36,457 nucleotides of DNA from an uncultured Anaerolineales bacterium (lineage in GTDB: Bacteria; Chloroflexota; Anaerolineae; UBA4142): NCBI GenBank assembly GCA_903825565.1, contig CAIKBD010000030.1:1-36457 (forward strand). The letters are read 5' to 3'. The notes below the pieces were generated by a model. That model made no database searches and was not told the origin of the DNA. It worked only from the letters and a program-made list of their open reading frames with translations. This document shows, one piece after another, positions 8,233 through 14,033 of this stretch (position 1 is the stretch's first letter; each line of letters begins with the position of its first letter). The position numbers and the translations under genes are program-made.

Positions 8233-9231
8233 TCAAACCTGATACTCGGCTGGACGATAGAGCGCCAGATGTTCCGCAATCCAATTCACCGTAATTCGCA
8301 AACCCTCTTCGATCCCAACGCGCGGTTGCCAACCCAAAACCTGGCGCGCGCGCGAATTGTCCGACAATAGACGTTGCACCTCGCTTTTCTCTGGACGCAA
8401 CCGCGCCGCATCCAAAACGATTTCCACCGGCTTGCCGACAAGCGCAATGATCTGCCGCGCCAGATCGCCAATCGTAATTTCCATCCCGGCACCCAGGTTG
8501 AACGTTTGTCCTTCGACGCCCGGCGTTTGCGCCGCGCACAGAAACCCGGCGACCGTATCCGCGACGAACGTCAGATCGCGCCGCGCGTCGAGATTGCCGA
8601 GCCGGATCACGTCTTGCGTCAACGCTTGGGCGATGATCGTGGGAATCACCGCGCGCGCAGATTGGCGGGGACCGTACGTGTTGAACGGGCGCACCGTCAC
8701 CACCGGCAGATTGTACGCGCAGTAAAAACTTTCCGCGATCTTGTCCGCACCAATCTTGCTCGCCGAGTACGGCGACTGCCCTTGCAAGGGGTGCGTCTCG
8801 TCCATCGGCACGCGCAAAGCCGTACCGTATACTTCGCTCGTCGAAGTGTGCACGACTCGCGCTACACGCTGTTCGTGCGCCGCGAGCAGAACGTTTAGCG
8901 TGCCCACGACATTCGTGGCGACGACCTGGGCGGGATGCGCGTATGAGTACGGAATCGCGATCAGCGCGCCCAAGTGAAAGATCTGCGTCGTGTCGCGCAT
9001 AGCGGCGCGCACCGCCGGCAGATCGCTCAAATCGCCCGTGACGATTTCGACCCGACGCAATACTTCCGGCGGCAAGTGCGCGAGCAAGCCGGGATCGCCG
9101 CGCGAGTTGTAACGCACAAACGCGCGCACCTGCGCGCCGCGCAAAACGAGCGTCTCGACCAAATGGCTGGCGATGAATCCGCCCGCGCCGGTGACGAGCG
9201 TCGAACGTCCTGCCCAAAAATTTTCAATCAT
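8233..9231 (-). CDS. NAD-dependent 4,6-dehydratase, extended SDR, LegB-like
   Basis: 332 aa from ATG 9231, which overlaps the end of the upstream PGT gene (stop 9224). The frame extends further upstream but in shadow codons. Rossmann motif VTGAGGFIASH at 13-23 (third glycine of the usual TGxxGFxG is alanine). Active-site HTSTSEVYG (128-136) has Thr and Glu in the 4,6-dehydratase positions, then PYSASKIGADKIAESF (Y155, K159). Stretches ALIAIPYSYAHP, HPLQGQSPYSASK, RPFNTYGPRQSARA and RLRPEKSEVQRLL closely match what I recall of LegB, the dehydratase of the GDP-legionaminic acid pathway. No LegI, NeuB or CMP-synthetase gene is in view. A dehydratase feeding the nearby aminotransferase is likely; the legionaminic end product is not supported here. 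Confidence 0.9.
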   Translation of the reverse strand: MIENFWAGRSTLVTGAGGFIASHLVETLVLRGAQVRAFVRYNSRGDPGLLAHLPPEVLRRVEIVTGDLSDLPAVRAAMRDTTQIFHLGALIAIPYSYAHPAQVVATNVVGTLNVLLAAHEQRVARVVHTSTSEVYGTALRVPMDETHPLQGQSPYSASKIGADKIAESFYCAYNLPVVTVRPFNTYGPRQSARAVIPTIIAQALTQDVIRLGNLDARRDLTFVADTVAGFLCAAQTPGVEGQTFNLGAGMEITIGDLARQIIALVGKPVEIVLDAARLRPEKSEVQRLLSDNSRARQVLGWQPRVGIEEGLRITVNWIAEHLALYRPAEYQV

Positions 9232-10855
9232 TGCGGCGCATCCGTTCGCGTTGCCAATCGCTCGGCGCGCCTTGGTCGCGGAGCAGGCAAACCTGGCACA
9301 CATCCAACTCGCGCACGAGACGATTGGGCAACGGCGCGGCAAGGTTGCGAAACTCGACACTGTCCGCGCGCACCTGGTTCAACGCGCCGAGAATATCCGG
9401 CGCCATCACCAGGCGTGCGTTCGCGTTCGCGCAAATTTCGAGCAGACGGATTCGCTCGACGGCGTTGATGTTGTGAATCGCAAATACGATCATCCCGATG
9501 TCGTGTTTGGCGACCAACCGCTGAATATCGCCGCGCCGGCCGAGCACGCTCACGCCGCTAATCCGAATGCCTTGCTTGTAGAGATCGTCGTCCGCAAAAC
9601 CGACGATGTGAAACGCGCCGGCGCTCGGACCGTTGCTCAACAGCCACGCCATAAATTGGCCCGCATAACCGCTTCCCACGATCAGCACGCGTTCGCGCGC
9701 GAGTTGCGCGCCCGCGCGGCCCTGCGCCCAGCGCACCAATGCACCGCTCACCAAGCGCGTGCGATAACGCAACATCACGAACCCGCCGAGCGCCAACGCC
9801 GAAGCCAGGATGATGACGCCGGGCGGCAACGCCAACGCGTCGCCGACGACTTGATTAAGCGCGAACGCGACAAAGCCCGCGAGCGCGGCCGCAAAGACCA
9901 AGCCGAATGATTCCGCACCGCGCGCTTGCGACCACGCAACGCGGTACATTCCGAACACCGCGGCGGTTAAGCTGAACAAGAACGAAAAGCCAAACGCAAT
10001 GAGGATCGCATTCGGCAGACCCAGTTCGAGCGGCGCGAACACGCGCGCGATGCCGCCCGCCAAGCCAATCGCCGCCAGCGTTACGACCGTGTCCACGACG
10101 AACCAATTGACATAGCGGCGCGCGAGCCGACGCAACGGTCCAAAGATGAGCAATTCTTCCGGCGGTGCGAACGTGCGCCACTGCGGGAGCAAGACCATCA
10201 TTGTCCAGAACAACACATCGAGATCGAGAATGAACGAGCGATGGCGGACGTAGAGTTGATCGAGCCGGAGTTTGCTCGGCAAAATGGATTCGAGGTACGT
10301 TTCCATCACCGAGCCGGCGCGCAACAACGATTCCTCGTTGCGGTACTGCACCGATGCCGGGCTGGTGATCCCCGGGCGCACCGAGAGCACCTCGCGGCGC
10401 ACCTCCTCGTCCCAGCCCACGACAATGTCCGGGTCTTCGGGGCGCGGGCCGACGAGCGACATTTCGCCGATCAGCACGTTCCACAATTGCGGCAGTTCGT
10501 TGAGTTTCGTATCGCGCAACCAGCGTCCGAGCGGGGTAACGCGCGGATCATCCTGGGCGGTGACGCGGGGACCCGCGTGCGCGGCCGGCGTCTCGCGCAT
10601 CGTGCGAAATTTGAGGATGCCAAAATTTTTCCCGTTGCGCCCAGCGCGTTGCCCGCGATAAAAGATGGGCCCCGCGTCGTCGCGCTTGATGAGCAAGGCG
10701 ACGAGCGCGAGAAATGGCGCGAGCGCGATCAGTCCGACGCACGCGGCGATGATGTCGAACGCGCGCTTGACAACATGGTCGAGCCAAGCAAACGACCATT
10801 TCGAAAACGGCATTTGAGAAAAATGGATGCTGGAGAAAGTTTGCGCTTGATTCAT
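9224..10855 (-). CDS. Phosphoglycosyl transferase with reversed domain order: PGT, membrane domain, Rossmann domain
   Basis: 543 aa. Residues 28-215 are a monotopic PGT (sugar transferase) domain: KRAFDIIAA (30-38), GPIFYRGQRAGRNG (62-75), LKFRTM (81-86), NELPQLWNVLIGEMSLV (119-135), GPRPEDPD (136-143), RPGITSPASVQYRNE (160-174). About four hydrophobic segments follow at 250-365, then a nucleotide-binding Rossmann domain from about 388 (VLIVGSGYAGQFMAWLL) to the end. In classic WbaP/WcaJ proteins the membrane bundle and Rossmann (CoA_binding_3) domain precede the PGT; here they follow it. At the position of the catalytic Asp-Glu dyad the sequence is Asn-Glu (KLNELPQL, codon AAC at 119). It ends 8 nt inside the LegB-like gene. 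Likely starts repeat-unit assembly, subject to that substitution. Confidence 0.9.
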   Translation of the reverse strand: MNQAQTFSSIHFSQMPFSKWSFAWLDHVVKRAFDIIAACVGLIALAPFLALVALLIKRDDAGPIFYRGQRAGRNGKNFGILKFRTMRETPAAHAGPRVTAQDDPRVTPLGRWLRDTKLNELPQLWNVLIGEMSLVGPRPEDPDIVVGWDEEVRREVLSVRPGITSPASVQYRNEESLLRAGSVMETYLESILPSKLRLDQLYVRHRSFILDLDVLFWTMMVLLPQWRTFAPPEELLIFGPLRRLARRYVNWFVVDTVVTLAAIGLAGGIARVFAPLELGLPNAILIAFGFSFLFSLTAAVFGMYRVAWSQARGAESFGLVFAAALAGFVAFALNQVVGDALALPPGVIILASALALGGFVMLRYRTRLVSGALVRWAQGRAGAQLARERVLIVGSGYAGQFMAWLLSNGPSAGAFHIVGFADDDLYKQGIRISGVSVLGRRGDIQRLVAKHDIGMIVFAIHNINAVERIRLLEICANANARLVMAPDILGALNQVRADSVEFRNLAAPLPNRLVRELDVCQVCLLRDQGAPSDWQRERMRRND

Positions 10856-10879
10856 CGGGGAATTTTAGATTTCAGGTTG

Positions 10880-10974
10880 CTGATTGCAGATTTGCGCCAG
10901 AGCAAGTGAGCGAAGGGTCTCCAGTTGTGGTAAAGATTCTTCGCTTCACTCAGAATGACATCTTGAGCAATCAG
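10880..10974. repeat. Nested imperfect palindrome between methyltransferase and PGT genes
   Basis: Bases 10905-10920 and 10934-10950 pair as a 16-bp stem with one bulged base (arms AGTGAGCGAAGGGTCT and AGATTCTTCGCTTCACT, two G:U pairs in RNA) around a 13-nt loop. Outer 8-mers CTGATTGC (10880-10887) and GCAATCAG (10967-10974) also pair, the second touching the methyltransferase stop. There is no T-run on the minus strand, so a classic terminator is doubtful. A dispersed palindromic element or an attenuator are alternatives. Confidence 0.55.
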
Positions 10975-11663
10975 TTGTTTTTAGAGATGAGGGCTAACCA
11001 ATGCGTTCGCAAAAAAGAGAATTGATTCAACAGCTCGCACGCGAACCAGGAGCGCGGCGCAACCCAGCGCGCGAGCGGCGGCGCGAGCGTCACGCGTTGC
11101 AAGTGATAATCGCAGTGCGGAAACAGCGTTTGGATTTCTGATTTTTCGATGCCGCGCGTTTGTGGATTCGTCGGGTTAAACCGGTAATCGTACCACAGCA
11201 CTGCGCCGCATGGCGCGAGCACGCGCAACATTTCGGAGGCGATGCGGCGGCGCAAGTCATCGTCGAGGATCGAAGTGAACACGGTGAATTGCAAAACCAA
11301 GTCGAACGCGCCGTCGGGGTACGGTAACATCGCCGCGTTGCCGCAGGAGAATTGGAGCGCGCTAAATTTTTCGCGTCCCTCGCGCACACGATCGCCCAGC
11401 AAATCCACGCCGAACAAATTACGCTCGCGCGCGCCGTAACCCAGGAATTTGACCAGTTCGTTCCCGCGGCCGCATCCGACATCGAGGATTCGCAACGCGT
11501 TCCAATCGCCGTGAAGATGTTGCGCGAGCAATTGCGCGATGGCGCGGTCGCGTTCCTGGGTGATGAACAAGTTCGCGCGGTTGAACGGCGAGTACCACGC
11601 GCGATAACGCGGGTCGTGCGCGCGCCGGGCGTACTCGGATTTGAGGCGGGCTAGGTCGTCCAT
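10971..11663 (-). CDS. SAM-dependent class I methyltransferase
   Basis: 230 aa from ATG 11663 (a TTG lies two codons further out). Motif I is ILDVGCGRGNELVKFLG (residues about 58-74), motif II NLFGVDLLGDRV, motif III near YPDGAFDLVLQFTVFTSI, and a post-motif YDYRFNPTNP; this is a Methyltransf_11/25 type. The N-terminal 45 residues (YSPFNRANLFITQERDRA) resemble polysaccharide-cluster methyltransferases. It probably O-methylates a sugar or lipid-linked intermediate; acceptor unknown. It is transcribed divergently from the DUF433 gene, and the -35 box of that promoter begins exactly at this gene's start codon. It is separated from the PGT gene downstream by 115 nt containing a nested palindrome. 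Confidence 0.88.
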   Translation of the reverse strand: MDDLARLKSEYARRAHDPRYRAWYSPFNRANLFITQERDRAIAQLLAQHLHGDWNALRILDVGCGRGNELVKFLGYGARERNLFGVDLLGDRVREGREKFSALQFSCGNAAMLPYPDGAFDLVLQFTVFTSILDDDLRRRIASEMLRVLAPCGAVLWYDYRFNPTNPQTRGIEKSEIQTLFPHCDYHLQRVTLAPPLARWVAPRSWFACELLNQFSFLRTHWLALISKNN

Positions 11664-11691
11664 TGGCAACGTTTGTCGTTTGTGCTATAAT
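11663..11691 (+). promoter_or_regulatory. Sigma-70-type promoter for the DUF433/DUF5615 pair
   Basis: TTGGCA at 11663-11668 and TATAAT at 11686-11691, 17-nt spacer. A GGAGGTGAT ribosome binding site follows at 11699-11707, ahead of ATG 11712. The -35 hexamer overlaps the first codons of the divergent methyltransferase gene. Confidence 0.8.
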
Positions 11692-11711
11692 CTGCGGCGG
11701 AGGTGATCATT

Positions 11712-12047
11712 ATGGAACTCGAAGCGTATTTCAACTTTCTCGCGCCGAACGACATTCGGCTAAAGGGAACGCGCGTCGGCATCGAAACCATTCTCTACGA
11801 CTACATCTACCGCAGTCGTTCACCCGAAGACATCGTGGCGGAATATCCTTCGTTGACGCTCGAACAAGTTCACGCGACGATCACGTACTATCTGCACAAC
11901 AAAGAACAGGTAACGGCGTATCTCGTCAACTGGCTAGAAAGTTTCGAGCGACGATGGCAAGAACAGAATCGCAATCCCTCGCCCGCGATCCTGCGCTTGC
12001 GGCGCATTGCCGCCGAGCGTGAAGCCGCGCTGGATCAAACGTTGTGA
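11712..12047 (+). CDS. DUF433 family protein, predicted antitoxin
   Basis: 111 aa. ATG 11712 is chosen because GGAGGTGAT ends 4 nt upstream; a GTG at 11703 falls inside that site. The DUF433 core is seen: IRLKGTRVGIETILYDYIYR, then SPEDIVAEYPSLTLEQVHATITYYLHN, a winged-helix-like DNA-binding fold. A helical C-terminus follows (about 80-111, Arg/Glu-rich). DUF433 proteins (COG2442) are typically encoded just before PIN-like DUF5615 proteins and are predicted antitoxins. Here the partner starts 15 nt after the stop. It has its own strong promoter and is opposite in strand to the polysaccharide genes, so it is a separate transcription unit. Confidence 0.88.
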   Translation: MELEAYFNFLAPNDIRLKGTRVGIETILYDYIYRSRSPEDIVAEYPSLTLEQVHATITYYLHNKEQVTAYLVNWLESFERRWQEQNRNPSPAILRLRRIAAEREAALDQTL

Positions 12048-12062
12048 CCGGAGGTCACTTCA

Positions 12063-12422
12063 GTGATAAAATATTTGTTGGATGTGAACGTCGGCGAGAA
12101 TCTACGCAAGGGCTTGCGCGCGCGCTATCCCGATATGGTCGTGTGGCGGATGGGCGAGCCAACGACGCCGCCCATTGACACGCAAGACCCCGACATCTTG
12201 TTGTGGTGTGAAGCGCATGATTTCACTTTGGTTACGAATAACCGTGGCTCAATGCCCGACCACTTGCGCGATCATCTTGCGGCAGGACATCATTTCCCCG
12301 GTATGCTTATATTGAATCCCAAAATGTCGCTTGCCGATACGATTGAAACGTTGGCACTCATCTGGGGCGTGGCGCGACCGGACGAATACGCCGATCAGAT
12401 CACCTATCTCCCGCTCCGCTAA
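12063..12422 (+). CDS. DUF5615 PIN-like protein, predicted toxin
   Basis: 119 aa, GTG start at 12063, with GGAGGT 7 nt upstream (12051-12056). N-terminal MIKYLLDVNVGENL matches the DUF5615 opening (acidic D7, N9 where most members have LLDENL). The second conserved block is DPDILLWCEAHDFTLVTNN (42-60) with D44 and D53, then RGSMPDHL. These are the putative metal-binding residues of the PIN-like nuclease fold (COG4634). Predicted role: ribonuclease toxin neutralised by the DUF433 protein encoded upstream. The gene ends 30 nt before a GACCC/GGGTC palindrome that could end its transcript. It looks intact. Confidence 0.87.
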   Translation: MIKYLLDVNVGENLRKGLRARYPDMVVWRMGEPTTPPIDTQDPDILLWCEAHDFTLVTNNRGSMPDHLRDHLAAGHHFPGMLILNPKMSLADTIETLALIWGVARPDEYADQITYLPLR

Positions 12423-12451
12423 TCCGTTCGCTGTCGCGCGGCGATTGACTC

Positions 12452-12527
12452 AGACCCGCAGGGTTTTCTGCGACCCGGCGGGTCTTGCTTTTGCGAAACC
12501 AAACCGCGCAATGCCGGCGAGAAAGCC
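12452..12527. repeat. Direct repeat copy A: relic of a glycosyltransferase 3' end with palindrome
   Basis: 76 nt matching 13016-13091 with two mismatches (12472 g/a, 12510 a/g). On the minus strand it still reads the GT2 C-terminus GFLAGIARFGFAKARPAG and stops. The first 34 nt (12452-12485) form a hairpin: AGACCCGC/GCGGGTCT outer stem, GGGTT paired with GACCC inside. Beyond 12527 the resemblance to the GT2 gene continues patchily with gaps (GTACGC, ATCG). Confidence 0.88.
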
Positions 12528-12554
12528 GGTACGCATCGCACACGTGCGTGCGCG

Positions 12555-12583
12555 TTGACAAACGGCAAGACCACTGGTATAGT
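12555..12583 (+). promoter_or_regulatory. Sigma-70-type promoter for the antitoxin-like gene
   Basis: TTGACA at 12555-12560 and TATAGT at 12578-12583, 17-nt spacer, 38 nt ahead of ATG 12622. It starts 27 nt past repeat copy A. An AAAGGAG ribosome binding site sits at 12609-12615. Confidence 0.8.
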
Positions 12584-12621
12584 CGTGTTGAGCGCTGAAG
12601 TTTGCGTGAAAGGAGTGGGCA

Positions 12622-12873
12622 ATGTCTCTCGTATCCGTACCTGCCGTGTACGACGGAAAACAAATTCGATTGCTTGAAACAGTGCCGGTCGTTAGACCTT
12701 ACCGTGTACTGGTGACGTTTTTAGAGCCAGTTTCCGCAGAACCACGGCGACCTATGGATATGGCTCGTTTTTGGGCTTCGTTCGGCGCTTGGCAAGACAG
12801 CCGACCTCTTGAACACACTTTGCGCGAGATTCATGCGACACGTCACTCCAAACCCGAGCCACCCAATCTATGA
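12622..12873 (+). CDS. Small antitoxin-like protein (VapB-type partner)
   Basis: 83 aa, ATG 12622 preceded by AAAGGAG. The first 35 residues (SVPAVYDGKQIRLLETV, then PYRVLVTFLEP) follow the pattern of short antitoxins with an AbrB/DUF104-like beta-hairpin ('YDGK..RLLEPV..P....V.V'). The C-terminal half (MARFWASFGAWQDSRPL onwards) is helical and would wrap a PIN toxin. The stop overlaps the next start as ATGA, the usual vapBC coupling. Family assignment rests on pattern memory only. Its toxin gene is truncated, so this antitoxin may now be an orphan. Confidence 0.75.
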   Translation: MSLVSVPAVYDGKQIRLLETVPVVRPYRVLVTFLEPVSAEPRRPMDMARFWASFGAWQDSRPLEHTLREIHATRHSKPEPPNL

Positions 12874-13001
12874 AATTCTTGCTGGATACGGACACTTGCG
12901 TTTTCTGGTTGCGAGGTCAGAACACGGTGCGTGATCACATTAACCAGAATCACTTTGCCAGCATCGCCGAATTACGTTTGGAGAACTGGGCGGTCAAGTG
13001 A
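12870..13001 (+). pseudogene. Truncated vapC (PIN-domain toxin) remnant
   Basis: 43 codons beginning MKFLLDTDTCVFWLRG, the standard VapC opening with the first catalytic aspartate (D6). This is followed soon by IAELR, matching the VapC segment with the conserved glutamate (E34 here, normally about ten residues later), then a stop. Normal VapC is about 130 aa, so most of the PIN fold and two acidic residues are missing. The frame stops at 12999-13001, only 14 nt before repeat copy B. The remnant overlaps the antitoxin gene by 4 nt. It cannot encode an active nuclease. Confidence 0.8.
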
Positions 13002-13013
13002 TTAGCGGTTGTC

Positions 13014-14033
13014 CTAGACCCGCAGGGTTTTCTGCAACCCGGCGGGTCTTGCTTTTGCGAAACCAAACCGCGCGATGCCGGCGAGAAAGCCACACCCGTA
13101 CGCCAAGTGCATCGTCGCAAACGCGAGCGGGAGGAGCGGCACGTATCGCCAACCTGCGCGCGCGGCAATCCAAAGTGAAACAAACAGGGAGACGAACAAG
13201 TAGGGCAGTAGGACAGTGAAAAGAAACAGTGGCGAGCCAACTAGCCAACCAAGAACTAACGAACTAGCCAACGCCAGCACAAACGCGCCGGGAACGAGAT
13301 GCCGGAATGACGCGGGGCGACGATGCTTTTGAATCACGCGCACTTTCCAAAAGCCGTACTCGAAATACTGTTTCCACAACCCGCGCAAAGTTGAACGCGA
13401 AAAGTACGTCGAGCGAATTTTGGGGTCGAGCCAGATTTTGCCGCCGGACTGGATCAATCTAAAGTTCAACTCGTCGTCCTGGTTGCGCACGAGTTCTTCG
13501 TCAAAGAGACCGATGCGGTCAAAGACCTCGCGGCGGTACGCGCCAAAGGCGAGTGTATCAACATAGCCAGCAGTTTGCGCGTAACGAAAGACTGCATTAC
13601 CAACACCGAATGGAGAGCTTTGCGCTAGGGCAATAGCACGCGCGATTTCTGTCTCGCCGACCGTCAAGATTGGTCCACCAACACAATCTGCTTGGATATT
13701 GGCTAAACCTTCAACACATCGTCGCACATAATCCGATTCAATGACCGCGTGCCCATCCACGCGAACGATATTTGAGCCACACGCCGCGCGGATTCCCTTG
13801 TTCATTGCAGTGGGAACAATGCGTTGGGGATTGTCGAGCAATCGTACACGCGCATCGCGTCGTGTAAATTCGGTTACGATTTGGCGTGTGCCATCATCGG
13901 ACATACCGTCTATGACGAGAATCTCCATTTGCTCCGCAGGATAATTTTGCGCGAGGATGGATTCGAGTGTGCGGGCGATGTGACGTGATTCGTTGCGAAT
14001 GGGGAGGATGATAGTAACAAAAGGTTCGTCCAT
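13014..14033 (-). CDS. Family 2 glycosyltransferase, ExoA-like
   Basis: 339 aa. GT-A motifs: PFVTIILPIRNESRHI (4-19), VIDGMSDDGT, VRVDGHAVIESDYV (metal-binding region has D-G-H instead of DxD) and NQDDELNFRLIQSGGKI (the ED/DD-E catalytic region). C-terminal third has two or three membrane segments (about 245-320). The run from YFSRSTLRGLWKQYFEYGFW onward matches the succinoglycan ExoA type of beta-glycosyltransferase. It starts at ATG 14033, sharing one base with the TAA of the CapK-like gene (TAATG), so it is translationally coupled. Its last residues are encoded by the palindromic repeat and may be an acquired tail. It is the last gene of the 22-kb minus-strand run before the plus-strand island. 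Confidence 0.92.
   Translation of the reverse strand: MDEPFVTIILPIRNESRHIARTLESILAQNYPAEQMEILVIDGMSDDGTRQIVTEFTRRDARVRLLDNPQRIVPTAMNKGIRAACGSNIVRVDGHAVIESDYVRRCVEGLANIQADCVGGPILTVGETEIARAIALAQSSPFGVGNAVFRYAQTAGYVDTLAFGAYRREVFDRIGLFDEELVRNQDDELNFRLIQSGGKIWLDPKIRSTYFSRSTLRGLWKQYFEYGFWKVRVIQKHRRPASFRHLVPGAFVLALASSLVLGWLVGSPLFLFTVLLPYLFVSLFVSLWIAARAGWRYVPLLPLAFATMHLAYGCGFLAGIARFGFAKARPAGLQKTLRV
13016..13091. repeat. Direct repeat copy B: 3' end of the ExoA-like gene with palindrome
   Basis: 76 nt, 74 identical to 12452-12527. It holds the last codons of the GT2 gene at 13014-14033. The palindrome at 13016-13049 has stem AGACCCGC/GCGGGTCT with inner GGGTT/AACCC. The wobble in copy A (G for A at 12472) keeps the stem. 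It could end transcription from both sides, although T-runs are weak. Confidence 0.88.

Noticed and set aside
8222-9217. 331-codon minus-strand frame
   Set aside because: Out-of-frame shadow of the LegB-like gene, which has all the SDR motifs in its own frame.
12400-12663. 87-codon minus-strand frame spanning repeat copy A
   Set aside because: Out of the frame that matches the GT2 C-terminus; composed of repeat and promoter DNA. The in-frame relic has no start and is too short to be a gene.
12452-13091. CRISPR-like array
   Set aside because: Only two repeat units separated by about 490 nt that contain genes; no cas genes.
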